DNA of 64,000 bases from contig NW_026515527.1 of NCBI RefSeq assembly GCF_014898815.1, forward strand, positions 62,001 to 126,000, read 5' to 3'. This document shows, one piece after another, positions 54,097 to 62,320 of the stretch (its first letter is position 1; every line of letters begins with the position of its first letter). Source of the stretch: Panonychus citri (taxonomy: Eukaryota > Arthropoda > Arachnida > Trombidiformes > Tetranychidae). The translations under genes were made by a program, and so were the position numbers. The notes under the pieces were generated by a model that was not told the origin of the DNA, ran no database searches, and saw only the letters and a program-made list of their open reading frames with translations.

Positions 54097-54900
54097 TTCA
54101 CCAAGAGACAAATAAGTTTCAAGTGCTCATCCAGATTCTGAATGAATATACACTCATGATTATCTCATATTATTCATCAATTCTCATTCAAAATATGAAT
54201 CTAATAAATTCAATTTGACATTTAAAATAATCTATTGATTGTTAATCCTCTTATATTATCCTATTGGCCTTATCGATTTACCTTTTAATTTTAATAATGA
54301 TACGATAATATGATTAAACTAATTTGAAAAGTGAAAAAAATATCAATAATAATAATAATCAAATGTTAATATCATTACATGTAATTCAAATTTTCAACTC
54401 TGTAACTTTTAATGTTCAGCTCATGGTAAAAGTTGATGATATTAAATTGTAATTACAAATTATGATGACAATTAAAACTTATCTACATTTAATATCAGTT
54501 ATAAGGATAAAATAATTATATAAAATTTAATTTTTAAAATCTTCCATCATGTGCATACTCAGAACTTGATAATATCATATAATTAGTTTCATTATGTATT
54601 CACATTGATAAGTTACTTACTGATTAGCTACAATTTAGATGAACAGGAGATTTAATTGAAAGACGATTTTGAATTGACTCACTAATCAATTGAGTAGTTA
54701 TAAAAGTCTTCTCTGGCCCTTTTTCCTCTTTCTTTTCTCTTTCTTTTTAAACGAAATTTCTACCACTTTACCTCTTTCTTTTTCTCTTTCTTTTTCTCTT
54801 TCTTTTCTCTTTCTTTTCTCTTTTCTATTTAGTTAAAGGTCACAACCCATGTCAAAAGTTATAAATTCATTATATATATTTATCCATCATTTCCTTTTCT
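54097..54900. other. IR25a 3' flank and presumed left border of the right Polinton
   Basis: AT-rich DNA with an AATAAA near 54200 that could be the IR25a polyadenylation signal. The element must begin somewhere between here and the ATPase gene. I could not find a terminal inverted repeat because the other end of the element lies beyond base 64000. Confidence 0.5.
54721..54830. repeat. Pyrimidine-rich imperfect tandem repeat (CTTTCTTTTT-CT units)
   Basis: Repeated CTCTTTCTTTTT-like units on the plus strand, just before the first Polinton gene. May be subterminal element DNA. Confidence 0.7.
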
Positions 54901-54902
54901 AT

Positions 54903-54912
54903 TATATAAAGG
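54903..54912 (+). promoter_or_regulatory. TATATAAAGG motif before the ATPase
   Basis: Its TATAAA core starts 35 bp upstream of the ATPase ATG (54940). It belongs to the recurrent element motif. Confidence 0.55.
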
Positions 54913-54939
54913 ATTGGATGTTTGAATCATTAACACATA

Positions 54940-55566
54940 ATGTATTCTGTTTATTTAAAACACCCTTTTACCATGGTGGTCAGTGGACCAACTGGTTGTG
55001 GTAAAACATTTTGGGTACAACAACTTATCAAAAACGCTCTATTCGCTTCTCATCCATCACCACAACATATTTATTACTTATATGGAGAATACCAACCAAC
55101 ATTCGCTAGTATAGTTGGGGTAACATTCATTAAAGGCTTACAAGATAACCTTTTAGAAAACCTTAACCCTGATAATAATCCAATTTGGGTGATAATAGAC
55201 GATTTAATGGACGAATCATCAAAAAGTCAATTAATCAGTCAACTTTTCACCAAAGGATCTCATCATCAAAACATATCAGTTATTCTCCTTGTCCAAAACT
55301 TTTTCAATAGAGGCAAGGAGATGAGAACTATAACCTTAAACGCTCATTATATAGTCATGTTTAAAAACCCACGTGATAAAACAATTATTCAACATCTAGC
55401 TCGTCAGATGTTTCCGAACAAAGTTAAATCATTTGTTCAAGTGTTTGAAAAAGTAACAGAAAAGCCCTACTCATACTTGTTTATTGATTGTAAACCTGAT
55501 ACAATTGAACAGTTGAGATTGTTATCAAATATTTGGTCCTCTCCTATTGATGTTTACCTTATATAA
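54940..55566 (+). CDS. Polinton FtsK/HerA-type genome-packaging ATPase (A32-like)
   Basis: An open frame of 208 aa. Walker A is GPTGCGKT at residues 16-23, close to the N-terminus as in the A32-like family. Walker B is WVIIDD at 83-88. A sensor-like polar strand (VILLVQNFFNRGK) follows at about 110-125. Family members pump DNA into preformed capsids. The length matches other Polinton ATPases (about 200-230 aa), and the reading frame is intact. It is the first gene of the plus-strand block. Its stop codon lies inside the TATA-like motif that precedes the next gene. Confidence 0.93.
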   Translation: MYSVYLKHPFTMVVSGPTGCGKTFWVQQLIKNALFASHPSPQHIYYLYGEYQPTFASIVGVTFIKGLQDNLLENLNPDNNPIWVIIDDLMDESSKSQLISQLFTKGSHHQNISVILLVQNFFNRGKEMRTITLNAHYIVMFKNPRDKTIIQHLARQMFPNKVKSFVQVFEKVTEKPYSYLFIDCKPDTIEQLRLLSNIWSSPIDVYLI

Positions 55567-55570
55567 AGTC
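55560..55570 (+). promoter_or_regulatory. TATATAAAGTC motif containing the ATPase stop codon
   Basis: TATATAAAGTC; the TAA at 55564-55566 ends the ATPase. The motif lies about 43 bp upstream of the next ATG at 55605. Confidence 0.55.
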
Positions 55571-55604
55571 AACAAGCTTAACAACATTACAATAAATCAC
55601 CAAG

Positions 55605-56539
55605 ATGGAAGTCTATCTTTCAAACTATTCAAAAATATTGAATAAAATTGAATATAAAATTCATCTTGTTGGTAAAATCAAAGCAGGAGAAATGGAACTT
55701 CAAGTCGTGATAGAAACTTATTCGACTGAAACCCATTCACCTCACAATTCAAAAGTTTCATAAAAATCCCATTCAAAGTGTTCAATAAAGTCCGAACGTT
55801 TCTTCTAGATCATTATCAAGAAAAGATTGGAGACATCGAACATCAATTTCATAGAAATGGTGTATTATCATTCTCACACAAAAATATCAATTATATTTGG
55901 ACGGCTGATCTACAATCCGTTGTCATGAGCAGAGACATTGATGATAAATTCATGAAAGCCTTACGAAAGTGTAACCACCCTTTCAGAGGTGTTCATAAAG
56001 AGAATGTTACTATATGGAATGATAAAATTACTGACCGTAAAGATTTGGGGACTACAAATATACCTGTTGAGAAATTTACAACCTCTAATGGTGATGAATT
56101 TTCAATATTTGTCAATACAGCCACTTCAACTGAAGAAGATAGGTGGTATATAAAAATTGAAATACGACTGATAACAAAAAGCCAAAATCCTGGTGGGAGT
56201 ATTAAAGTTCATCCGATCGACTTTTTAGCCTTGAGAGACTACTTCATTCAATATAAAAAAGAACCCAGTTCTTTAGCTCCATTTTCCACACCAACTGGAA
56301 AAGCAGCCATTATTGTTGTCGACGAAAAACAAAAACTGATTGTGGATTTTGATGGTCAAATCTTGACTTTTGATGAAGAAACAATAAATCTAATAACTAA
56401 AGGTGATTATATGTACAAGTTGGACCACCTTTTCTCAGAACTTAACCACGAATTGACTCCACAACCAATCTATAGATGGTGGTTCAATAATGGAGTATTC
56501 ATAACTGACAATATTATATATCAAAGTTCATTAATATAA
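55605..56539 (+). pseudogene. Unknown Polinton protein, split by a frame change near 55755
   Basis: ATG 55605 opens 52 codons and stops at 55761-55763. A second frame is open from before 55778 to 56539 (253 aa from 55778), and its upstream part overlaps the first. A single -1 change in the A-run TCAAAAG near 55753 would join them into a protein of about 310 aa. I do not recognise the family. There is no signal peptide or membrane span, and the protein is rich in beta-strand-like segments (WYIKIEIRLITK, AAIIVVDEKQKLIVDFDGQIL). Its position between ATPase and capsid-block genes and its own promoter-like motif point to a structural or packaging role, which is inference. The break may be decay, a sequencing error or programmed frameshifting. 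Confidence 0.6.
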
Positions 56540-56543
56540 AGTC
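56533..56543 (+). promoter_or_regulatory. AATATAAAGTC motif containing the stop codon of the upstream gene
   Basis: The TAA at 56537-56539 ends the unknown gene. The motif's TATAAA core is 35 bp upstream of ATG 56570, the same arrangement as at 55560. Confidence 0.55.
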
Positions 56544-56569
56544 AATCAACTTCCATAAATTCAATCAAT

Positions 56570-56908
56570 ATGACAATTGAAGGTGTCATCAGGTGTTTAC
56601 CTGAACTTTCAAGGATAGCAAACGCTAAATCATTAAACGAACAACGATCTTTAATTTTAAACTCACCAACTTGTATAATTTACGCAATCAGTGAAATCTG
56701 TCGAAACATTTTAAACGGTACAATACACCTTTCAGAAACTGAAAAGGCCATTCTTACAAAGTACAAGAGCTCTCTTAGAGATTTAGCCCAAAAACAAGTA
56801 AATCTTGATAAAAGAAAAAAGAAAATAAATCAAATCGGAGGTGCACTTCCGGCTTTATTAATACCCGCTATAACATTACTTGGAACTATTATTGCCAACA
56901 AAATATGA
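56570..56908 (+). CDS. Small Polinton protein with hydrophobic C-terminus, 112 aa
   Basis: A helical, partly basic protein (LDKRKKKINQIGG) ending in a hydrophobic segment (ALPALLIPAITLLGTIIANKI). Small proteins of this design, with a basic stretch followed by a GG and a proline-containing hydrophobic tail, recur in Polintons and related adintovirus-like elements. Their function is not established, and a capsid-internal or membrane-active role is a guess. The stop overlaps the start of the next gene (ATGA at 56905-56908), implying coupled translation or tight packing. Frame intact. Confidence 0.75.
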   Translation: MTIEGVIRCLPELSRIANAKSLNEQRSLILNSPTCIIYAISEICRNILNGTIHLSETEKAILTKYKSSLRDLAQKQVNLDKRKKKINQIGGALPALLIPAITLLGTIIANKI

Positions 56909-57411
56909 ACGCTTACACGAAAATGATACTTATTCCAGAAGATGAGTACAACAAGCTCAAGTCATCCACAAGAGATAAAATATCCTACATTTTGGACAGA
57001 CCTTTACCACCTCAAATGATTGAAAATCAAGTCAATCGTCACTTAGATAGCCAACAATCTATGACACCACTTATCACACAACCAATCACACAAATAACAC
57101 CCAGCGACTCAATTGATGAATACAAGGACTTTGACTCAGCAGATTTTTCATGGGATCCAGCTGTAATAGGTGTAACTCCTAAACGTCCACCTATTCTTCA
57201 ACAATTGAAGGACAAATACACCCCAAGAGGAAGAGTTATCAACTCAAGTCAAAAACCAATTCCAGGGTCTAATATTAATACTGTGATGCAGTATCTAGAA
57301 AGTGATGATGTCGGACAGGCCCTTCTGGCTATAAAACTATCGCTCGCCTTACAAAATATTGGTGAAGCTGTTGTTGTTAATCCAAAAGGTAGAAGCAATG
57401 ACTCCAAGTGA
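56905..57411 (+). CDS. Polinton hypothetical protein, 168 aa
   Basis: Starts MNAYTKMILIPEDEYNKLK. A helical N-terminus is followed by a Pro/Thr/Gln-rich linker and a short helical C-terminus (NTVMQYLESDDVGQALLAIKLSLAL). It is found paired with the preceding small hydrophobic protein in other elements as far as I recall. Function unknown. Frame intact, with no promoter-like motif of its own. It is followed by a small ORF that overlaps its end. Confidence 0.7.
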   Translation: MNAYTKMILIPEDEYNKLKSSTRDKISYILDRPLPPQMIENQVNRHLDSQQSMTPLITQPITQITPSDSIDEYKDFDSADFSWDPAVIGVTPKRPPILQQLKDKYTPRGRVINSSQKPIPGSNINTVMQYLESDDVGQALLAIKLSLALQNIGEAVVVNPKGRSNDSK

Positions 57412-57502
57412 GGCGTTGAAAGAACTTTTACATAAAGCTGAAGAAAGACAAAAAACTAGATTCCAAAGTGGAAAAGGATGGAGCTCAATAAAGAAATTTT
57501 AG
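57398..57502 (+). CDS. Small ORF (34 aa) bridging two element genes
   Basis: ATG 57398 lies inside the end of the 168-aa gene, and the TAG at 57500-57502 lies inside the start of the integrase. The product is basic (ALKELLHKAEERQKTRFQSG) with a Lys/Trp end. It covers exactly the gap between its neighbours, as in tightly packed viral gene blocks. It could be a real micro-protein or a translation-relay ORF. No family recognised. Confidence 0.4.
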   Translation: MTPSEALKELLHKAEERQKTRFQSGKGWSSIKKF

Positions 57503-58677
57503 ATTCAATCTATTATAATCCTAGCCAAGCCGCTAGTTTTAGCTCTCCTAGACAATTATACCTTGAAGCAAAAAAATACAACAATAAAATTACTCAAAAA
57601 CAAGTAAATGATTGGCTTAAATCATCTGAAACTTATCAATTATTTAAACAAACTAGAAGAAACTTTCCGAGATTGAAAACACTAACAATTGAAATCGATG
57701 AACAGTGGCAAGCTGACCTTCTCGATGTATCTTGGTTCGCTAAATTCAACGAACAAGTTCGTTATCTTTTGGTTGTTATTGATATATTTAGCCGGTACGC
57801 CTGGGTTAAACCATTAAAAGATAAAAGTAGTCAGTCCGTTACAATGGCAATGAGAAAGATTCTCAGAGCGGGAAGAGTTCCTCAAAAGCTTCAAACAGAT
57901 CAAGGAAAAGAGTTTAAAAACTTTTTATTTAAAAATCTAATGAATGAGTTTAAAATAAACTTTTTCACAACCACAGATGACGCAGTTAAATGTGCAGTTG
58001 TTGAAAGGTTCAACAGAACTTTACGTAGTAGGATGAATCGTTTCATGTATTTTAAAGGTAATTTTAGGTATTTAGATAATCTACAAGAAATTGTTGATGG
58101 ATATAACAAAAGTTATCATCGTATCATCAAATCATCACCAAATGATGTGAAAGAAGATAACCAAGCCTCAATTATTCTAAACCAACTAGAAAAACATGAG
58201 AAAAATGTAAAAGACAAATTTACTAATAAGGAATTTGTTAGAATAGCGAAAAAGAAGAAAATTTTTGAGAAAGGGACCACTTCTAATTGGACAAATGAAA
58301 TTTTCAGGATAGTGAGTCGTAAAAAAACTCCCACGACGTATATATATAAGCTTCAAGATATTGAAGGTAATGATATAACATCAATATTTTACCCTGATGA
58401 ACTAAGTGCAGTAGATTATATAAAGAAACCTGAGATTGATATTAAAATAATTAAAAAAAGAGGACGCCCTCCAAATGTCAAACGTAAACCAGGTAGACCA
58501 CGTAAAAATGAACAACAACAACAAATTAAAAGAAAACCTGGCCGTCCTCCAAAGCTCAGACCAACCGAGTCAACTCGCGGAAAAGCTGGTCGTCCCCCCA
58601 AAACAAGACAAACAGATGATCAAGTCAAAAGAAAACCTGGACGCCCAAGAAAAAGAGGTGTTCCATCCAGAAAATAA
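57478..58677 (+). CDS. Polinton retroviral-type integrase with AT-hook tail
   Basis: 399 aa, intact. A helical N-terminal region is followed by an rve-type catalytic core with Asp80, Asp141 (TDQGKEF) and Glu176 (VVERFNRTL), giving the D,D-35-E spacing. A C-terminal SH3/chromo-like part follows (FVRIAKKKKIFEKG...YKLQDIEGN). The final 80 residues hold five GRP-centred AT-hook motifs (RGRPP, PGRPRK, PGRPPK, AGRPPK, PGRPRK). The core integrates the element into host DNA. The AT-hooks would bind the minor groove of AT-rich DNA, which fits this genome (inference). The tail-coding DNA overlaps the start of the next gene in another frame. Confidence 0.95.
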   Translation: MELNKEILDSIYYNPSQAASFSSPRQLYLEAKKYNNKITQKQVNDWLKSSETYQLFKQTRRNFPRLKTLTIEIDEQWQADLLDVSWFAKFNEQVRYLLVVIDIFSRYAWVKPLKDKSSQSVTMAMRKILRAGRVPQKLQTDQGKEFKNFLFKNLMNEFKINFFTTTDDAVKCAVVERFNRTLRSRMNRFMYFKGNFRYLDNLQEIVDGYNKSYHRIIKSSPNDVKEDNQASIILNQLEKHEKNVKDKFTNKEFVRIAKKKKIFEKGTTSNWTNEIFRIVSRKKTPTTYIYKLQDIEGNDITSIFYPDELSAVDYIKKPEIDIKIIKKRGRPPNVKRKPGRPRKNEQQQQIKRKPGRPPKLRPTESTRGKAGRPPKTRQTDDQVKRKPGRPRKRGVPSRK

Positions 58678-59182
58678 GTTTCAATTGGTACTACTTTCTT
58701 CTGAAGACTCGGATGGAGACGCTAGTTTCTTTACAAACAATTTAAATAGACCAATCAAACTTGATGGTGATTGGACAGTTGAGTTGAGTGATATCATCAT
58801 ACCATGTGTTGATGATGATGATGATTATGAAAATGAGCGAATAATTTTAGCTACTACTGACTGTACAAACGCTGAGAATAATGGTGACGTCATAGCCATT
58901 TTCAATAACTATTCTACATGGATTCCTACTCCCATTCCAATTAGACAAAGGGTCAATACTCAATTTCTGGATCATGTATCATTGAGAATACAATACATTG
59001 ATGGAAGAGCCATTAAAATACCAAAGAATGAGATGGCAGTCTTAACATTTATCAAGTTGGAAAAAAGTAAAAAAACCAACTGGAGGTTCAAAAGTAAATC
59101 AACGTTCCGTCAAATAATAAGCTGTCTATTGACACTAACAATGAGCCTTCCTCAATTAAAAACCATCTTTCTTAATCTTTGA
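58616..59182 (+). CDS. Polinton protein sharing an N-terminal module with the next gene (probable minor capsid type)
   Basis: The open frame extends up to 58475, but everything before about 58670 overlaps the integrase tail. I chose ATG 58616 because it starts shortly before the conserved module, although 58475 or 58508 are possible. The module is FQLVLLSSED...FTNNLNRPIKLDGDWTVELSDIIIP. The same pattern opens the next gene and is characteristic of a conserved Polinton virion protein, likely minor capsid (penton-like). A run of five Asp follows. The last ~40 codons look unlike the family and may follow a frame break before 59182. Identification rests on pattern memory and shared structure. Confidence 0.5.
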   Translation: MIKSKENLDAQEKEVFHPENKFQLVLLSSEDSDGDASFFTNNLNRPIKLDGDWTVELSDIIIPCVDDDDDYENERIILATTDCTNAENNGDVIAIFNNYSTWIPTPIPIRQRVNTQFLDHVSLRIQYIDGRAIKIPKNEMAVLTFIKLEKSKKTNWRFKSKSTFRQIISCLLTLTMSLPQLKTIFLNL

Positions 59183-59185
59183 AAC

Positions 59186-59196
59186 AATATAAAGAC
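59186..59196 (+). promoter_or_regulatory. AATATAAAGAC motif
   Basis: TATAAA core 37 bp upstream of ATG 59225, directly after the stop of the upstream gene (59180-59182). Confidence 0.55.
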
Positions 59197-59224
59197 TTTA
59201 TCAATAAATAAATTTATACAAAAA

Positions 59225-60101
59225 ATGGATTCCTTTAATGACTCAATTCAAATTGACCTAGTATCAAACGCTAGTTTAAATACTTATCCTTCCAATACTT
59301 TATCTTCATTTACTAATGATTTACATAAGCCAATCAGACTTGAAGGTGAGTGGGAAGTAGCTCTTATCGAGATTTTTCATCCAACGTCAATTGAAAATGA
59401 CCAAAATAAAATAGTCCACATATCAATAACACGTGATATTGGTGGTTTAGTTAGAACGAAAAAGATTCCTTTCGAATATAAGATTAATGAAAAAATAGAA
59501 GATATTATCAGTAGATTAAATAAAAAGCTAAAAGACATGAATATAAGTTACTTGGCTGATCCAACAGATTCTTTCAATGTTTCATCCAAAACTTCTCCAA
59601 AATTTAAACCAATCAAGATTGAAAAAGAAAAGATAAAAATAGATATACTATATCACCAGGCTCCTAGAAGGTTCTGGAATGTTTGATGAAGAGTTGAGTT
59701 TTACCAATATTTGATGATCCACAGTTTCTTAGATGTTTGGGATTTGATCATGTTAAATACGCAACTGAAGCTTTAAAGTTTATCCCAATCACTTCAGATT
59801 ATACCAACTGATCCTTCACTTATCAATCTCCTTTTGTGTATACTGATATTGTTGAGAACATCATGTCGGCGACTCAATGTCAAATTGTTTACGAGCTATT
59901 CCTCTACGAGCTGGAGATGACGCAATGATATCTAGTCACGTTTTTCCTAATCCATATTATTTTCCAATCCGATATGGAGACATCAAAAACATTTCAATAC
60001 TTTTGACTGACGAGACGGGAACCCCAATGAAATTTGTTAGGGGAAGAACTTATGTTACATTACATTTTCGAAGACGATTATATAAAGCGTCATTCAACTA
60101 A
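59225..60101 (+). pseudogene. Probable Polinton minor capsid (penton-like) protein, frame-disrupted
   Basis: ATG 59225 begins a 153-codon frame with the module LVSNASLNTYPSNTLSSFTN and IRLEGEWEVALIEIFHP. It stops at 59686. The C-terminal part is in other frames: a YVYTDIVE strand near 59830-59860 and then an open frame to 60101 ending in FVRGRTYVTLHFRRRLYK, which matches the usual end of this family. At least two frame changes lie between 59686 and 59880. Intact relatives are about 290 residues. The protein is thought to be a single-jelly-roll vertex protein of Polinton virions, and that assignment is from family knowledge, not from catalytic motifs. Confidence 0.6.
60079..60087 (+). promoter_or_regulatory. 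TATATAAAG motif inside the end of the upstream gene
   Basis: Lies in the codons for LYKAS at the C-terminus of the minor-capsid-like gene, 39 bp upstream of ATG 60120. Confidence 0.5.
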
Positions 60102-60119
60102 AAATGAAGAATTTAAATC

Positions 60120-60500
60120 ATGAATCGTAAAAAATATTGTCCGGGTGAATGTAACTTTAAAAGTTACTATGCAACTCAAGCGGGTGGTGGGATAACGGAT
60201 ATAAATGTATTTAGAGGCTCACCATATCAAAGAGGATATGGTATTGGCTCTCTATTTGCTCGATTTGGGATACCCGTTTTAAAGTTCTTAGGAAAACATT
60301 TGTTGAGTACGGTGTAGCTGTTGGTTCAGATATTCTAGCTAAAAGAAACGCAAAGAAGCGTTTAAAGATAGGGCTAAACAAGGTGCTAAAACCGCTGCTA
60401 AAGAAGCTTTAGAAAATTTCTCAAAATTGATCAATCTGGGAAAGGTCTATATAAAGTAAAGAAAAAGAAAAAGAGAACAAGAAAAGATATTTTCACATAA
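60120..60500 (+). pseudogene. Small basic Gly-rich Polinton protein, frame-disrupted
   Basis: Starts MNRKKYCPGECNFKSYYATQ and continues with a Gly-rich segment and a hydrophobic stretch (GIGSLFARFGIPVLKFLG), then stops at 60315-60317. The following DNA keeps coding for Lys/Ala/Arg-rich sequence in shifted frames and ends with KKKRTRKDIF before TAA 60498-60500. Short basic proteins with a YxxGxGxGS-like hydrophobic head lie next to the major capsid gene in other Polintons and recall the minor core proteins of adenoviruses. A DNA-condensing or membrane-lytic role is only inferred. The TAA shares its last A with the ATG of the capsid gene. Confidence 0.6.
60448..60457 (+). promoter_or_regulatory. 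TATATAAAGT motif before the major capsid gene
   Basis: About 50 bp upstream of ATG 60500, inside the end of the small basic-protein gene. Confidence 0.5.
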
Positions 60501-61747
60501 TGGACTATCTTCATTTCTCGTCTGTTCCCGCTACAAAAAGTGAGCTTGAACTCTTTCATATTCCTCCCACCCAGACTGCTATTGAATCATATTATGAGGT
60601 TGAATATAGACCAAGTTCAACATTGGATAATAAAAAATATTGACATTACTATTCCAGCCTCTGATGATTTTACAGACTTGGCAGAAACAATGGTTTACAT
60701 TCGATTAAGTTTGAAAACATCTACTGACACTGAAATTGATGTATCAAGGTCAACATTTGTGATGGTTTTGCCACCACACTTTTGAACAAATTGATTTTAT
60801 CTAGGTTCTATAAACATTGGTCAATCAAACAATCTATATCCTTACCAAGCTTGTATTGAAGATTTACTCTTTGGATTCCCATCAAAAATCGATGTTGGGG
60901 CAGGTTGGGATACTGCTGATAATAGAAAAGAACGTATAAAAAAGTCCTTTGATTTCTACTTTAGATTACATATTCCAATGTGTACTCAGGATAATCTTTT
61001 ACTCAATGGTGTCCCCATCCTCGTCAAAATGAATAGAGCTAATCAACAATTTGGTCTTCTGAAAACTACACCTGGAGTTGGAGAATCAGCTATTAATTAT
61101 AAATTAACTATTCAAGAGTTGGCTATTGTTATTCGACGAGTCAAATTATTTAGTAATGTTAGTGTTGGACTTCAGGAAGCTCTTGAAAAGGCTTCGGCCA
61201 AATACTTTGTTACTCGAAATGATATGAAGAGTTTCATTATTCCAAAGTCCAATTCATCAATTAGTTTTGAAAGTGTTTACAATGGGATATTACCTAGACG
61301 AATGATTATTGGTTTCGTTAAAGATGATAATATCAATGGAAACAGTTCTGACGGTCCCTTTAAATTTGGAAATCAAGGAATCAAAACAATATCATGTGCT
61401 GTCAATGGAACTTAATTCCTACTAATAACTACAATCCTGATTATGATAGTAACTTGTATATGAAAGAGTTTATTGGACTCTATAGATTTATCAATCAACA
61501 CGAGGGTTCAATGTGTACAATATATATAAGACTTTAAAGATACATTTTGTCTTTACGCTTTTGATCTCTCTCCGGATGTTTCACTTGGTGGTGAAACTGG
61601 AACACTTAGTCTATTGAAAAGAGGGAATATAAAGATTGAAGTAAAATTTAAAGAAGCTACCCTTCACCAATTCATATGATTGTTTTTGCTCAATTTGATA
61701 ATTTGATAGAAATTGATAAATACAGAAACGTATCTATTGATTGGTAA
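60500..61747 (+). pseudogene. Polinton major capsid protein (double jelly-roll type), frame-disrupted
   Basis: ATG 60500 begins a conserved start (SELELFHIPPTQTAIES) that is interrupted after about 46 codons. The protein then continues in other frames: DDFTDLAETMVYIRLSL at about 60660-60710, NNLYPYQACIEDLLFG at about 60830-60880, and an open stretch to 61415 with INYKLTIQELAIVIRRVKL. After several further changes it ends at TAA 61745-61747. The whole region keeps family-like sequence over roughly 410 codons. It is related to the family of C. elegans F54H12.2-like proteins, which are Polinton double-jelly-roll capsid proteins forming the icosahedral shell. At least five breaks (roughly 60640, 60750-60790, 61415, 61520, 61675) make it non-functional. 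Stop and next start overlap as TAATG. Confidence 0.75.
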
Positions 61748-62160
61748 TGGCTTTAACAAATTGGGATATTCACAAATATATGAAGAAGAATATTTACTTT
61801 GGAGGTGTTTTTCCTATCGATCATTTACCACTAACATTGATAGCTAAACCAAGATCATTTATTGTAAATCTTGATGAAAGCTGGAAGCCTGGTAGTCACT
61901 GGGTTGTAATATATTTCCCTGTCAATGGACCAGCCTATTATTTTGATTCTTATGGTCGTTACCCACCAGCCTCAATTATCACTTTTATGGAGAATTCCAA
62001 ATTTGGTTGGAAATATAATATAAAGAAACTACAAGGTGATCTTTCAGTTAGATGTGGTTACTATTGTATCGTATTTCTCAAATTCACGCCTAACTATCAA
62101 TCATTTTTTGAAAAGTTTTATGAATGTAATAATGATGACAAATTGTTCAAGTATTTGTGA
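61747..62160 (+). CDS. Polinton adenain-like cysteine protease
   Basis: ATG 61747 gives 137 aa; an upstream TTG is less likely because the ATG overlaps the capsid stop as TAATG. A His51 (GSHWVVIYF), Asp67 (YYFDSYGR), Gln96, Cys103 (RCGYYC) series fits the catalytic order of the adenovirus-type maturation protease family (C5/Ulp1-like), with the Gln seven residues before the Cys as in adenain. Such proteases mature virion proteins during assembly. The frame is intact although the neighbouring capsid genes are broken. About 160 bp separate it from the convergent polymerase gene. Confidence 0.9.
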   Translation: MALTNWDIHKYMKKNIYFGGVFPIDHLPLTLIAKPRSFIVNLDESWKPGSHWVVIYFPVNGPAYYFDSYGRYPPASIITFMENSKFGWKYNIKKLQGDLSVRCGYYCIVFLKFTPNYQSFFEKFYECNNDDKLFKYL

Positions 62161-62320
62161 AATAATTTGTATTTTATTAATAATTTTAATAACATATTTT
62201 CTTCTTATTTTAAAATATATTTTTGTAAAGAGTTCTGAGAACATTACATTATTTTAATAAAGGTTTTTTAAATTTAAATCAAAGTCTCCATATTTATTTT
62301 ATAATTTCCATACGTATGTT

